64,000 bases of DNA, from positions 1 to 64,000 of the forward strand of contig NZ_ATWI01000016.1 in NCBI RefSeq assembly GCF_000421165.1, read 5' to 3'. The DNA is from Marinobacter daepoensis DSM 16072. Its GTDB lineage: Bacteria > Pseudomonadota > Gammaproteobacteria > Pseudomonadales > Oleiphilaceae. The notes under the pieces are model-generated. The model did no database searches. It was given only the letters and a program-made list of their open reading frames with translations, and was not told the origin of the DNA. Both the position numbers and the translations under genes were made by a program. This document shows, piece by piece, positions 17,804 through 27,617 of this stretch; the first letter of the stretch is position 1, and every line of letters begins with the position of its first letter.

Positions 17804-19002
17804 TGCTCAAAGCCTTTTACGAATTCAACAATACGTCTCGCCGCTTCGACACACTCTTCGAGCGGCGCCACCAGTGCCATGCGAACACGGTTCTCGCCCG
17901 GGTTGTGGCCATTGACGGTCCGGGACAGGTACCGGCCAGGCAGCACGTGGACGTTCTGTTGCGCCGACAATTCGCGGGCGAAGGTCTCATCGTCAATGGG
18001 GGTTTCGGGCCAGAGGTAGAAGCCGGCGTCCGGAAAGTCGACCTTCATGACTTCCCGGAGGATGGGTACAACCGCCTCAAACTTGGCCCGGTAGGCAGCC
18101 CGGTTCTCCAGAACATGGGCTTCGTCATTCCAGGCGGCAATACTTGCCAGCTGGTTGTGAATCGGCATGGCACAGCCGTGATAGGTGCGGTACTTCAGGT
18201 ACCCGGCCAGCACGTCGGCGTCGCCGGCAACAAACCCGGAGCGCAGACCTGGCAGGTTGCTGCGCTTGGACAGGCTGTGAAACACAATGCAGCGTTTGAA
18301 ATCGTGACGACCAATCGCCGCGCAGGTTTGCAGCAGCCCTTCGGGAGGCGTTGCTTCGTCCGGGTACAGCTCTGAATAGCATTCGTCGGAGGCGATCAGA
18401 AAATCATGGCGATCGGCCAGTTCGATCACCTTGGCCAGCGTGTCTCGCGGAATCACGGCGCCACTGGGGTTGCCCGGTGAGCACAGAAACAGGATCTGAC
18501 AGTTGTCCCATACGGATTCCGGTACAGAATCGAAATCAGGAATGAAGCCATTGCTGCCGTCGCAGGGCAGGTAAACCGGGGTGGCTCCTGCCAGAAATGC
18601 AGCGCCTTCGTAGATCTGGTAGAAGGGGTTGGGGCTAACGATGGAGGCAGATTTGCTGGCGTCGGTAACGGCTTGAACCAAGGCGAAAATCGCCTCTCGG
18701 GTTCCGTTTACCGGGACCACGTGCCGGTTGGGGTCCAGGGATTCCGGAGCCAGTTCAAAGCGCCGGGTGGCCCATTCTGCAATGGCCTGGCGAAGCTCGT
18801 CTGTACCTTTGGTGGTCGGGTAATTTGCCAGTTTGTCCAGATTGTCGGCGATCACGTCTTTCACAAAAGCCGGTGACGGGTGTTTGGGTTCACCAATCCC
18901 CAATGAAATAGCCGCCAGGTGTTCCGGTACAGAGATGCCTGCTTTCAGCTTGGCCAGCTTCTCAAAAGGGTAGGGATGAAGTCGTTCCAGGTTGGGGTTC
19001 AT
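17800..19002 (-). CDS. dapC: Succinyldiaminopimelate transaminase
   Basis: 400 residues from ATG 19002, which overlaps the glnD stop by four bases. A fold-type I PLP aminotransferase: GIGEPKHPSPAF near the N terminus, the NPFYQIYEGAA and CSPGNPSGAVI segments, and the PLP-lysine region HSLSKRSNLPGLRSGF. It converts N-succinyl-2-amino-6-ketopimelate to the LL-diaminopimelate precursor using glutamate. Clustering with dapD and dapE supports DapC over other class I aminotransferases. Confidence 0.94.
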   Translation of the reverse strand: MNPNLERLHPYPFEKLAKLKAGISVPEHLAAISLGIGEPKHPSPAFVKDVIADNLDKLANYPTTKGTDELRQAIAEWATRRFELAPESLDPNRHVVPVNGTREAIFALVQAVTDASKSASIVSPNPFYQIYEGAAFLAGATPVYLPCDGSNGFIPDFDSVPESVWDNCQILFLCSPGNPSGAVIPRDTLAKVIELADRHDFLIASDECYSELYPDEATPPEGLLQTCAAIGRHDFKRCIVFHSLSKRSNLPGLRSGFVAGDADVLAGYLKYRTYHGCAMPIHNQLASIAAWNDEAHVLENRAAYRAKFEAVVPILREVMKVDFPDAGFYLWPETPIDDETFARELSAQQNVHVLPGRYLSRTVNGHNPGENRVRMALVAPLEECVEAARRIVEFVKGFEQ

Positions 19003-21644
19003 TGAATCTCGTCCAGCATTTTACAGAGGTCCTGTTGAAGGGCCTGGCACACGCCCGGGTCGCGCAAGGGTTCACCTTGTTCATCGGTGATGAAGAAAAC
19101 GTCTTCCACCCGCTCGCCCAGTGTGGCGATTTTTGCATTGGTCAGCCGCACCCGGTGTTCGAGCAGTACCTGACCGATCCTGGCCAGCAGGCCAGGGCGG
19201 TCCGGAGTGATCAGTTCCATAACGGTGCGCTGGTTTATGGTGTCGTTGGAGAAGGTCACTTCCGTGGGAAAGGCAAAGTGTTTCAGTTGCCTTGGCGTTC
19301 TCCGATGGATGATGTCCGGGTAATCTTCCGGGTCGTCCAGTTCCTCAATCAGGCGTCTGCGCACCCGTTCTTTTCGGGCGGGATCTATGCCCAGAGGCTG
19401 CCCTTTGTCATCCAGCACAACGTAGGAGCTGATGGAGCAGGGGCTCTCGGTTGAGTTAATCCGGGCATCCACGATGTTCAGGTTCAGTTGCTCCAGAACG
19501 GCGGTGGTTGCTGCAAACAGGGCCACCCGGTCTTTCATGTAGATGATGATCTGGGAGTAGCCATCCGTTGGGCCGCCCCGGGTATCACGGATCAGAACCA
19601 GGGGGTCGGGATTGTCGCCATGGCGGATAATGGCGGCGGTTTGCCAGGCAATATCCACGGTCGAATCCTGAAGAAAGTATTCGTCGTCGACGGTATTCCA
19701 GATCAGGTCGATCTGATCATCCGTCATGTTCTGGGCCCGCAGTATTTCCCTGGCTTCTTCCTGTGTCGCCCTGATCCAGGACTGCCGGTCGACTGGGGTG
19801 TCGGTACCGCGCCGCAAAGCCCGTTTCGTCTCGATGTAGAGCTGGCGAAGCAGGGACGCCCGCCAGGTATTCCAGAGTTTTGGGTTGGTGGCGCTGATGT
19901 CACAGACTGTCAGGATGTAAAGGTAGTCCAGATGAGCCAGGCTGGGCACAGCCCGGGCGAATGCCTGAATGATGTCGGGGTCTGATATATCCTTGCGCTG
20001 CGCGGTCATCGACATCAGCAGGTGGTTTTCCACCAACCAGGAAACCAATTGGGTGTCCCGCTCGCTCAGGTGATGGCGTTCACAGAAGTTTTCTGCATCA
20101 ATGGCGCCCAGTTCGGAGTGATCACCACCGCGGCCTTTGGCTACGTCGTGGTAAAGCCCGGCGATAAACAGGGTTTCCAGTTTCGGGAGTCTGTGAATCA
20201 GGCGTGAGGCCAGAGGGTATTCGGTGCGGGCTTCGGAGCTGTTCAGTCTCACCATGTTGCGGATCACTCGCATGGTGTGAGCGTCGACCGTGTAGATATG
20301 AAAAAGGTCGTGCTGCATCTGGCCAATAATCTGACCAAATTCCGGCAGGTACCGGCCCAGCACATTGTACTTTTTCATGGCTGAGAGGGTCTGGTCCAGA
20401 GCGTGCGGGGTTCGCAGGAGCTCCATGAACAGCGTCGTGACTGCCAGGTCTGACCGGAATGCGTCGTCAATCAGATGGCGATGTGCCCTTAGGGAACGGA
20501 TCGTTGTCGCGCGGATGCCTTTGATCTCCGGATGCTGGGCAATCAGCACGAAGATTTCCATGATGGCGTAGGGCGCGTAGGCGAAGACCTGATTGTTAAT
20601 GGCCTCGATATACAGGTTCCGAACCTGAAAACGTTTGTTCAGGGGCCGTATCTCATCTTGGCCGCCGCCACCAATGATGGCCTCATCGTAGTATTGCAGG
20701 ATGACATCTGCCAGTTCGGCGAGAGCGAGAACTGTCCGGTAGTACTGTTGCATCATCAGTTCGACACCGAGACGCTTGCCTTCGTCGTGGTAGCCAAGCA
20801 TCTGGGCGAGGGCGCGCTGGTGATCAAACAGCAGCCGGTTTTCGTTGCGGTCAGCGAGCAGTTGCAGGCCGTAACGGAGTTGCCAGAGGAATGTTTCACC
20901 CTGGTGGAGAATCTGGTGTTCTTCTTCGGTCAGTATGCTGAAGCGGGTGAGGTCTGCGGTGTTCTGCAGGCCAAAATGTCGTTTGGTAATCCAGCCAATG
21001 GTCTGGATATCTCTGAGGGCGCCGGGTGAGCCTTTTACGTTGGGCTCAAGATTGTATTCTGTGTCCCCGTATTTTTTATGGCGCGCCTGCTGTTCTTCCT
21101 GCTTGGCCAGGAAGTAGTCCCGGTCTGAACTGATATCATCGGAGTAGGCTTTCTCGCTCAGCTCTGCCCGCAAGCCGTCTGGTCCGGCGATGGTGCGGGT
21201 TTCCAGAAGGTTGGTCAGAATGGTGATGTCTTCCCGGGCGGCCTGAACCGAATCTTCCAGGCTGCGAACGCTGTGCCCGATATCCAGCTTGAGATCCCAC
21301 AAGAGGGTAATAAAAGCGCTGAGATCATCCTGCCAGCTTTCCTCTGTGCCGTGGCGGGTGAGGATGAGCAGGTCGATGTCAGAGTGCGGGTGAAGTTCGC
21401 CCCGGCCATAGCCGCCAACGGCTACCAGGGCAATGTCTGAGGAGCGGGAAAAGGGGTACCGATTCCAGATCAGGCGGAGCACTTTGTCGATGGTGTTGGC
21501 CCTGGCGTGCACCAGGGCCCTGACATCTGCGCCTTGCCGAAAGGCTTCGGCATCGGCGTTGTAGCTTTCCCGCAGCAGCTCGCGAGCGGCGAACACCGGT
21601 GAGGTGTCGTGACTGATCCGGAATTCCAGCTCGCTCCGGTCCAC
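18999..21644 (-). CDS. glnD: Bifunctional [protein-PII] uridylyltransferase/uridylyl-removing enzyme
   Basis: 881 residues from ATG 21644. Domains in order: nucleotidyltransferase with VGGYGRGELHPHSDIDLLIL near residues 72-93; PII-uridylyltransferase helical region; an HD hydrolase with AGLYHDVAKGRGGDHSELGA near 500; and two C-terminal ACT domains (RVALFAATTAVLEQLNLNIVDA and PDRPGLLARIGQVLLEHRV). It modifies PII signal proteins according to glutamine level and so sets nitrogen assimilation. It ends in an ATGA overlap with dapC and follows map closely, as in pseudomonads. Confidence 0.97.
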   Translation of the reverse strand: MDRSELEFRISHDTSPVFAARELLRESYNADAEAFRQGADVRALVHARANTIDKVLRLIWNRYPFSRSSDIALVAVGGYGRGELHPHSDIDLLILTRHGTEESWQDDLSAFITLLWDLKLDIGHSVRSLEDSVQAAREDITILTNLLETRTIAGPDGLRAELSEKAYSDDISSDRDYFLAKQEEQQARHKKYGDTEYNLEPNVKGSPGALRDIQTIGWITKRHFGLQNTADLTRFSILTEEEHQILHQGETFLWQLRYGLQLLADRNENRLLFDHQRALAQMLGYHDEGKRLGVELMMQQYYRTVLALAELADVILQYYDEAIIGGGGQDEIRPLNKRFQVRNLYIEAINNQVFAYAPYAIMEIFVLIAQHPEIKGIRATTIRSLRAHRHLIDDAFRSDLAVTTLFMELLRTPHALDQTLSAMKKYNVLGRYLPEFGQIIGQMQHDLFHIYTVDAHTMRVIRNMVRLNSSEARTEYPLASRLIHRLPKLETLFIAGLYHDVAKGRGGDHSELGAIDAENFCERHHLSERDTQLVSWLVENHLLMSMTAQRKDISDPDIIQAFARAVPSLAHLDYLYILTVCDISATNPKLWNTWRASLLRQLYIETKRALRRGTDTPVDRQSWIRATQEEAREILRAQNMTDDQIDLIWNTVDDEYFLQDSTVDIAWQTAAIIRHGDNPDPLVLIRDTRGGPTDGYSQIIIYMKDRVALFAATTAVLEQLNLNIVDARINSTESPCSISSYVVLDDKGQPLGIDPARKERVRRRLIEELDDPEDYPDIIHRRTPRQLKHFAFPTEVTFSNDTINQRTVMELITPDRPGLLARIGQVLLEHRVRLTNAKIATLGERVEDVFFITDEQGEPLRDPGVCQALQQDLCKMLDEIQ

Positions 21645-22415
21645 TTAGAACGACTCTTCCGATCGTCGTGTGAGGACCTCATAGCCGTCAGCGGTCACCA
21701 GGATCGTGTGTTCCCACTGAGCTGAGAGTTTGTGGTCTTTCGTCACGGCGGTCCAGCCATCGGCCAGCAGTTTGGTGTGGTACTTGCCCTGGTTGAGCAT
21801 GGGTTCGATGGTGAACGTCATGCCTTCTTTCAGTTCCAGGCCGGTGCCAGGCTTTCCGTAGTGCATCACCTGAGGTTCTTCATGGAACACCTTGCCGATT
21901 CCGTGGCCGCAGTAGTCGCGGACAATGGAGTACCGGTGTTTTTCGGCATGCTGCTGAATAACGTGACCGATATCTCCCAGGCGCGCACCCGGTTTGACCA
22001 GCTCAATGCCCTTGTACAGGCATTCCTGGGTGATTTGTACCAGTCGCTCTGTACCTGGTTTGGGTTTTCCGACAACCCACATCTTGCTGGTGTCGCCGTG
22101 ATAGCTGTCTTTGATCACGGTGACGTCGATGTTGATGATGTCGCCATCTTTAAGAACTTTCTTTTCGGATGGGATGCCGTGACAGATCACGTGGTTAACC
22201 GAGGTGCAGATAGACTTCGGGAAACCCTTGTAATTGAGCGGTGCCGGGATGGCCTGTTGCTCGTTGACAATGTAATCGTGGGCGATGCGGTCCAGCTCTT
22301 CAGTGGTCACGCCGGGCTTGACGTGTTCGTCGAGCATTTCCAGAACTTGGGCAGCCAGGCGACCGGCCACGCGCATCTTTTCGATTTCTTCGGGGGTCTT
22401 GATTGTTACCTGCAT
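21645..22415 (-). CDS. map: Methionine aminopeptidase type I
   Basis: 256 residues from ATG 22415. Type I Map motifs: MRVAGRLAAQVLEML, FPKSICTSVNHVICHGIP, the two metal-binding aspartates in DGDIINIDVTVIKDSYHGD, then GHGIGKVFHEEPQVMHYG and FTIEPMLNQG, with the closing AQWEHTILVT. It removes the initiator methionine from nascent proteins in the cytosol. Its stop abuts the glnD start directly, and it is divergent from rpsB, the usual bacterial arrangement. Confidence 0.97.
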   Translation of the reverse strand: MQVTIKTPEEIEKMRVAGRLAAQVLEMLDEHVKPGVTTEELDRIAHDYIVNEQQAIPAPLNYKGFPKSICTSVNHVICHGIPSEKKVLKDGDIINIDVTVIKDSYHGDTSKMWVVGKPKPGTERLVQITQECLYKGIELVKPGARLGDIGHVIQQHAEKHRYSIVRDYCGHGIGKVFHEEPQVMHYGKPGTGLELKEGMTFTIEPMLNQGKYHTKLLADGWTAVTKDHKLSAQWEHTILVTADGYEVLTRRSEESF

Positions 22416-22522
22416 CGGGCTTCCTGTTGATTTGTATCAAACCGGCATTCTAAGGGGCGGGCCATAACTCTACAAGGAAGGGGTTAAAGTAATGGTATTG
22501 GGTTGGTGATTTGTGGTATAAA

Positions 22523-22662
22523 CGCGCCGCCGGAAACGAATCCGGCAAATTCACACACGTGTCGGCACGTTGTCCCAGGGTGCCTTGTCTGTTACTGAAA
22601 CAGGTCAGGTTGGGGCAATCGGACGCGTGGAGGACTAACCCGAAGCTAATAAGGTAACTATC
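22523..22662 (+). promoter_or_regulatory. Long rpsB 5' leader, possible S2 autoregulatory RNA
   Basis: About 140 bases after a TATAAA box (22517-22522) contain several short complementary blocks, for example GCCGGA/TCCGGC near 22530-22550 and CAGGGTGCC with later GGCA segments. rpsB transcripts of gammaproteobacteria carry a conserved leader through which protein S2 represses rpsB-tsf. A good -35 box at the right spacing was not found, so the promoter itself is not claimed. The role is inferred from position and known practice in this operon. Confidence 0.45.
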
Positions 22663-23415
22663 ATGGCTCAGGTAAATATGCGTGACCTGCTCAAGGCAGG
22701 TGCTCACTTTGGTCACCAGACTCGCTACTGGAACCCGAAAATGTCGAAGTTCATCTTCGGCGCCCGCAACAAGATTCATATCATCAACCTGGAGCAAACT
22801 GTTCCGGCCATGAATGAAGCGCTGAACTTCATTCAGTCTCTGGCTGAGAACAAGAACAAGATCCTGTTTGTTGGTACCAAGCGCGCGGCTTCCAAGATTG
22901 TCAAGGAAGAAGCGCTGCGTTCTGGTCAGCCATACGTTAACCACCGCTGGTTGGGTGGTATGCTGACCAACTACAAAACCATTCGTCAGTCTATCCGTCG
23001 TTACCGTGATCTGGAGACCCAGAGCCAGGACGGTACTTTTGACAAGCTGACCAAGAAAGAAGCCCTTGAACGTACCCGTGAGATGGACAAGCTTGAGCGT
23101 TCCATCGGCGGTATCAAGGACATGGGCGGCCTGCCTGATGCTCTGTTTGTAATTGACGTTGATCACGAGCGTATCGCCATCAAGGAAGCCAACAAGCTGG
23201 GTATCCCTGTGATCGGTGTGGTTGATACCAACAGTGATCCGGACGGTGTGGACTACGTGATCCCGGGTAACGATGACGCCATTCGCGCTATCCAGATTTA
23301 CGTTCAGGCTGTTGCTGACACTTGTCTCGAAGCTGCTCAGTCTGCCGGTACCGGTGCTGACGAGTTTGTTGAAGTCAGCGAAGACGCCGAAGGCGCTGCT
23401 CCGGCTGCCGAGTAA
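22663..23415 (+). CDS. rpsB: 30S ribosomal protein S2
   Basis: 250 residues from ATG 22663, preceded by AAGGTAA. Characteristic segments are [35 protein letters not shown], the [16 protein letters not shown] signature and [19 protein letters not shown]2 binds the head/body junction of the 30S subunit with S1. A short Glu/Ala-rich tail follows the core. It leads the rpsB-tsf-pyrH-frr block. Confidence 0.98.
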   Translation: MAQVNMRDLLKAGAHFGHQTRYWNPKMSKFIFGARNKIHIINLEQTVPAMNEALNFIQSLAENKNKILFVGTKRAASKIVKEEALRSGQPYVNHRWLGGMLTNYKTIRQSIRRYRDLETQSQDGTFDKLTKKEALERTREMDKLERSIGGIKDMGGLPDALFVIDVDHERIAIKEANKLGIPVIGVVDTNSDPDGVDYVIPGNDDAIRAIQIYVQAVADTCLEAAQSAGTGADEFVEVSEDAEGAAPAAE

Positions 23416-23441
23416 CATCCAGGCTTAACGTTTGAGTTGTA

Positions 23442-23473
23442 AGGTATGCCTGCCTGTTGGTTCAGGCATACCT
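23442..23473 (+). terminator. Inverted repeat between rpsB and tsf, likely attenuator or RNA end-protecting hairpin
   Basis: AGGTATGCCTG (23442-23452) is perfectly complementary to CAGGCATACCT (23463-23473) around a ten-base loop. Only GCTTTCC follows, so termination would be partial. A structure here fits the known lower or different expression of tsf relative to rpsB in enteric bacteria. Confidence 0.6.
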
Positions 23474-23512
23474 GCTTTCCCACCGAATTCGGAAAAGACA
23501 AGAGGATTGAAC

Positions 23513-24382
23513 ATGGCTGCAATTACCGCTGCAATGGTCAAAGAGCTGCGTGAGCGTACCGGCCTTGGCATGATGGAGTGCAAAAAGGCACTGGTTGAGG
23601 CTGACGGCAGTGTTGAAGCTGCGATCGAAGAGCTGCGCAAGTCTTCCGGTCTGAAGGCCGCCAAGAAAGCTGGCCGTACCGCTGCTGAAGGTGTGTCTCT
23701 GGTTAAGGTGTCTGATGACAACACCGTGGCTTACATTCTGGAAGTGAACTCCGAAACCGACTTCGTCGCTCGTGATGACAACTTCATGAACTTCGCCAAC
23801 GACGTTCTGAACGTTGCGTTCGAAAAAGGCGAAACCGACGTTGCCAAGCTGATGGAAGGCGATCTGGAGTCCAAGCGTGAAGCGCTGGTTCAGAAAATCG
23901 GTGAGAACATCACCGTACGTCGTATCGTAAAAGTTGAAGGCCCGGTTGTGGGTGGATACGTGCACAGCAACAACAAGATTGCGTCTGTTGTTGCTCTGAC
24001 TGCAGGTAACGAAGAGCTGGCTCGCGATATCGCCATGCACGTTGCTGCTGTTAACCCGCGCGTAGGCAAGCCGGACGAAATGCCGGCGGAAGAGCTTGAG
24101 AAAGAAAAAGAGATCATCAAGGCCCAGCCGGATATGGAAGGCAAGCCTGAAGAGATCGTTGAAAAAATGATGGGTGGCCGTATCAAGAAGTTCCTGGCGG
24201 AAAACAGCCTGGTTGAACAGCCGTTTGTCAAAAACCCTGACCAGAAAGTGAGTGATCTGATCAAGGCTGCCGGTGGCGACCTGGTTGGCTTCGTTCGCCT
24301 GGAAGTGGGTGAAGGCATTGAGAAAGAAGAAGTGGATTTTGCTGCTGAAGTAGCTGCGGCTGCTGGCACTGGCAAGGCCTGA
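23513..24382 (+). CDS. tsf: Translation elongation factor Ts
   Basis: ATG 23513 gives 289 residues; the frame runs further upstream through the intergenic hairpin but [17 protein letters not shown] is the true family start and has AAGAGGA before it. Signatures: [17 protein letters not shown] and the second EF-Ts signature [17 protein letters not shown]-Ts recycles EF-Tu-GDP to EF-Tu-GTP in the cytosol. Length and the rpsB-tsf order are standard. Confidence 0.98.
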   Translation: MAAITAAMVKELRERTGLGMMECKKALVEADGSVEAAIEELRKSSGLKAAKKAGRTAAEGVSLVKVSDDNTVAYILEVNSETDFVARDDNFMNFANDVLNVAFEKGETDVAKLMEGDLESKREALVQKIGENITVRRIVKVEGPVVGGYVHSNNKIASVVALTAGNEELARDIAMHVAAVNPRVGKPDEMPAEELEKEKEIIKAQPDMEGKPEEIVEKMMGGRIKKFLAENSLVEQPFVKNPDQKVSDLIKAAGGDLVGFVRLEVGEGIEKEEVDFAAEVAAAAGTGKA

Positions 24383-24431
24383 TCCCTCTTCCTGGCGCCA
24401 CCGCGCAATGCGGTAGCGCTACCTGAGTCTG

Positions 24432-24515
24432 CCACGTCAGCCGGGTTCGCCCGGCTTTCGTGGCGGGCTTGTATCTGAGATACCCCTTTTTTGAGGGATA
24501 TGTCAGATACAAGCC
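24432..24515 (+). promoter_or_regulatory. Two consecutive hairpins between tsf and pyrH
   Basis: The first is AGCCGGG-TTCG-CCCGGCT with outer CACG/CGTG pairing (about 24433-24461), a very stable TTCG tetraloop. The second pairs GGCTTGTATCTGA (24466-24478) with TCAGATACAAGCC (24503-24515), 13 perfect pairs enclosing a TTTTTT run. Neither has a T-run directly after the stem, but together they form a strong structured spacer that could terminate, attenuate or protect the rpsB-tsf message from decay. Confidence 0.6.
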
Positions 24516-24563
24516 TGCAACGGGTTTGACGCCGGATAGCCAACAGACGAAAAGGGGATCACC

Positions 24564-25292
24564 ATGCCGACATCTTCGAAAAACCAGCCCAGATACAAGC
24601 GTGTTCTGCTCAAACTCAGTGGTGAAGCCCTGATGGGAGAGCACGATTTCGGTATAGATCCCAAGGTTCTTGATCGGATGGCACTGGAAATTGGTGCCCT
24701 GATTGGTATTGGTGTTCAGGTAGGTCTTGTGATCGGTGGTGGCAACCTGTTCCGCGGAGCAGCGTTGAGTGCTGCGGGGCTTGATCGTGTGACCGGAGAC
24801 CATATGGGGATGCTGGCTACGGTCATGAATGGCCTGGCCATGCGTGACGCTCTTGAGCGTTCGAACATTCGGACCCGGGTTATGTCTGCAATCCCTATGA
24901 GCGGAATTGTGGAGCATTATGATCGTCGTCGTGCCGTCAGAGACCTGAAAGAAGGCGATGTGGTGATTTTCAGTGCCGGGACCGGCAATCCGTTCTTCAC
25001 AACCGATTCCGCAGCCTGTCTGCGTGGTATTGAGATTGAGGCGGACGCAGTGCTGAAAGCAACTAAGGTTGACGGCGTTTACTCGGCTGACCCCCACCTT
25101 GACCCTACCGCAGAAAAATACGATCACCTGACCTATGATGAGGTTCTGGACAAAAAGCTCGGCGTGATGGATCTGACTGCCATCTGTCTGGCTCGGGATC
25201 ATGGTATGCCGCTGCGGGTTTTTGATATGAGTCGCCCCGGTGTTCTGACCCGTATCGTGACCGGGGAACGGGAAGGCACGTTGATTGAATAA
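24564..25292 (+). CDS. pyrH: Uridylate kinase
   Basis: 242 residues from ATG 24564, preceded by AAAAGGGGA. Amino-acid-kinase fold motifs: [30 protein letters not shown], the [19 protein letters not shown] signature and [14 protein letters not shown]. It phosphorylates UMP to UDP and is hexameric and GTP-activated in bacteria. Gene order tsf-pyrH-frr is conserved. Confidence 0.98.
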   Translation: MPTSSKNQPRYKRVLLKLSGEALMGEHDFGIDPKVLDRMALEIGALIGIGVQVGLVIGGGNLFRGAALSAAGLDRVTGDHMGMLATVMNGLAMRDALERSNIRTRVMSAIPMSGIVEHYDRRRAVRDLKEGDVVIFSAGTGNPFFTTDSAACLRGIEIEADAVLKATKVDGVYSADPHLDPTAEKYDHLTYDEVLDKKLGVMDLTAICLARDHGMPLRVFDMSRPGVLTRIVTGEREGTLIE

Positions 25293-25361
25293 GTCGAAGG
25301 CTGGCGAGAGACAGCGCCGGCCTTCCGAAAAGAACCAGACGAACGAATTGAGGAAGCTGAC

Positions 25362-25919
25362 GTGATTAATGACATCAAAGCTGAAGCCGAAAAGAAGATG
25401 ACTAAGAGCCTCGAGGCTCTGCATTCGGCTTTTAACAAAATCCGTACCGGACGAGCCCATCCCGCCATTCTGGACAGCGTGATGGTTAACTACTACGGTC
25501 AGGAAACGCCGCTGAAACAGGTGGCCAGCGTGAACGTTGAAGATAACCGGACCCTGACCGTTTCGCCGTGGGAAAAGAACCTGGTGCCCACCATTGAAAA
25601 GGCGATCATGACTTCTGATCTGGGGCTGAACCCAGCCACCACCGGCGACCTTATTCGGGTGCCTATGCCGATGCTGACAGAGGAAACCCGAAAAGAAATG
25701 GTCAAGCAGGCCAAAGCTGACGCTGAGCACGGTCGGGTTTCTGTACGGAATGCGCGTCGTGATGCCAACAACATGCTCAAAGATCTCCTCAAAGAAAAGG
25801 AAATCAACGAGGACGACCAGCGACGCGGCGAAGATGAAATTCAGAAGCTCACCGACAAGTACATCGCTGAAGTCGAAAAGATGTTGAAGTCGAAGGAAGA
25901 GGACCTGATGGCGGTTTAA
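25362..25919 (+). CDS. frr: Ribosome recycling factor
   Basis: 185 residues from a GTG start at 25362, with GAGGAAG just upstream; no in-frame ATG gives the family's standard N terminus ([19 protein letters not shown]). Typical segments are [38 protein letters not shown] and the [22 protein letters not shown] coiled-coil arm. With EF-G it splits ribosomes after termination. Length is exactly that of the family. Confidence 0.98.
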   Translation: MINDIKAEAEKKMTKSLEALHSAFNKIRTGRAHPAILDSVMVNYYGQETPLKQVASVNVEDNRTLTVSPWEKNLVPTIEKAIMTSDLGLNPATTGDLIRVPMPMLTEETRKEMVKQAKADAEHGRVSVRNARRDANNMLKDLLKEKEINEDDQRRGEDEIQKLTDKYIAEVEKMLKSKEEDLMAV

Positions 25920-25981
25920 TCGCCTGGGTTCATTCAGGAGCAGGATGAGCGGCGAGGTTAACCCGCCGCACAGAGGATTTC

Positions 25982-26752
25982 ATGACGGTAAAAGTATCCG
26001 CAGAGATTCCGGTGACAGCTGATGCTCGTCCCCGGCATGTGGCCATTATCATGGATGGCAATAATCGCTGGGCGAAAGCGCACCGGCTTAAGGGAGTAGC
26101 AGGTCACAAGGCAGGAGTGGATGCGGTTAAGGCCGTTGTGGAAACTTGTGCCAGAGAAGGGGTAGAGGTGCTTACCCTGTTTGCCTTTTCCAGTGAGAAC
26201 TGGCGTCGGCCTAAGGATGAAGTGTCGGCGCTGATGCGTTTGTTCCTGATTGCGCTGGAGCGGGAGGTTCGCAAGCTCCATCGCAACAACATCCGTTTGC
26301 GTATCATTGGTGATCGCTCGGCTTTCAACCCGGCTCTTCAGGAGCATATGGAGAAAGCGGAGGCGCTCACCCGCGATAATACCCGCATGACGCTGGTGAT
26401 TGCGGCTAATTACGGTGGCCACTGGGACATTGCGCAGGCGACCCGCAAGTTGGCGGGGCAAGTTCGTGCTGGTCAGCTGGAACCATCGGACATCACCGAC
26501 GACCTGATTCAGGAGAACCTGAGCATTGGAGATCTCCCGATGCCGGATCTGCTGATCCGGACCGCAGGGGAGCAGCGCATCAGCAATTTCCTGCTCTGGC
26601 ATCTGGCTTACACCGAGTTTTATTTCTCTGAGGTGTTCTGGCCGGACTTCAAGGGTGACCAAATGCTGCTGGCTCTGGACGCCTACGCTCGCCGCCAGCG
26701 CCGTTTCGGGCAGACCGACGACCAGATTGCTGCTCGCGCTGCACAACAATAA
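25982..26752 (+). CDS. uppS: Di-trans,poly-cis-undecaprenyl diphosphate synthase
   Basis: 256 residues from ATG 25982. Cis-prenyltransferase motifs: HVAIIMDGNNRWAKAH (with the Mg-binding Asp), GHKAGVDAVKAVVETCARE, TLFAFSSENWRRP, and the closing PDLLIRTAGEQRISNFLLW. It makes the C55 carrier lipid for peptidoglycan and O-antigen in the cytosol at the membrane. It heads the isoprenoid/phospholipid/envelope part of the block. Confidence 0.97.
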   Translation: MTVKVSAEIPVTADARPRHVAIIMDGNNRWAKAHRLKGVAGHKAGVDAVKAVVETCAREGVEVLTLFAFSSENWRRPKDEVSALMRLFLIALEREVRKLHRNNIRLRIIGDRSAFNPALQEHMEKAEALTRDNTRMTLVIAANYGGHWDIAQATRKLAGQVRAGQLEPSDITDDLIQENLSIGDLPMPDLLIRTAGEQRISNFLLWHLAYTEFYFSEVFWPDFKGDQMLLALDAYARRQRRFGQTDDQIAARAAQQ

Positions 26753-26771
26753 CGATCAAGCGACCAATACC

Positions 26772-27617
26772 GTGCTTAAAACCAGAATCATCACTGCGCT
26801 CATCCTGGCACCGATTGCAATTGGTGGTATTTTCTTTCTTCCGCCGATGGGTTTTGCCTTGTTTACCGGTGCCATCATTACCCTGGGTGCCTGGGAATGG
26901 GCAAATATGTCCGGGATTGAACATCAGGCCGGTCGGGTAGCTTATGCGGCTGCGTTGGCTCTGCTGCTTTTTGTTTTGAAAGGCGTGCCAGCACTTGCAG
27001 TGCTCTGGATGGCCGTTGCCTGGTGGCTGGTGTGTTTCTGGCTGGTAAAACAGTACCCGGGGGGCTCGGATCGTTGGGGCCCGGTGCCCGTTCGGGCGTT
27101 GATGGGGGCTATGGTGCTGATCCCTGCCTGGGTTGGCTTGAACCACCTTCGCAATGGCGGGTTCCAGTTCGGTGATGTGGACAACAGTCTGCTGGTTATT
27201 CTCTACATCTTTCTGGTGGTGTGGGTGGCTGATATTGGTGCCTATTTCGCAGGCCGTGCCTTCGGAAAGGCGAAACTGGCACCCAGGGTCAGCCCAGGGA
27301 AATCCTGGGCTGGCGTATGGGGTGGGCTGGTTGCCGTGGCACTTCTGGCAATGGTGGCCAGCGTGTGGGCGGATGCCGGAATGGCTGAGGCGTTCCTTTT
27401 GGTCATTGCCAGTCTTGCCACAGGGTTTGTGTCGGTTCTGGGAGACCTTCTTGAAAGTATGCTCAAGCGTTTCCGGGGGATTAAAGACAGTAGCCAGTTA
27501 CTACCCGGCCATGGGGGCATCATGGATCGTATTGACAGTCTTACGGCGGCCATTCCGGTGTTTGCTCTGATGATTACGCTGCTGGGCTGGCTGACAGCAG
27601 GTCAGATTCTGGTATGA
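26772..27617 (+). CDS. cdsA: Phosphatidate cytidylyltransferase
   Basis: I choose GTG 26772 (281 residues, [19 protein letters not shown] follows) because the upstream frame lies inside uppS. Eight or so membrane helices are visible. The CDP-diglyceride synthase signature appears near the C terminus as [19 protein letters not shown], and [12 protein letters not shown] before it. It converts phosphatidate and CTP to CDP-diacylglycerol at the inner membrane. It overlaps dxr by four bases (ATGA). Confidence 0.96.
   Translation: MLKTRIITALILAPIAIGGIFFLPPMGFALFTGAIITLGAWEWANMSGIEHQAGRVAYAAALALLLFVLKGVPALAVLWMAVAWWLVCFWLVKQYPGGSDRWGPVPVRALMGAMVLIPAWVGLNHLRNGGFQFGDVDNSLLVILYIFLVVWVADIGAYFAGRAFGKAKLAPRVSPGKSWAGVWGGLVAVALLAMVASVWADAGMAEAFLLVIASLATGFVSVLGDLLESMLKRFRGIKDSSQLLPGHGGIMDRIDSLTAAIPVFALMITLLGWLTAGQILV

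Noticed and set aside
22494..22522. Sigma-70 promoter for rpsB
   Set aside because: TATAAA is present at 22517 but no -35 box lies at acceptable spacing, so only the leader is reported.
22450..23418. 322-codon minus-strand frame opposite rpsB
   Set aside because: Antisense of a certain ribosomal protein gene.
24261..25730. Long 489-codon minus-strand frame
   Set aside because: It is antisense to pyrH and frr, which are certain genes; its translation has no recognisable domain.
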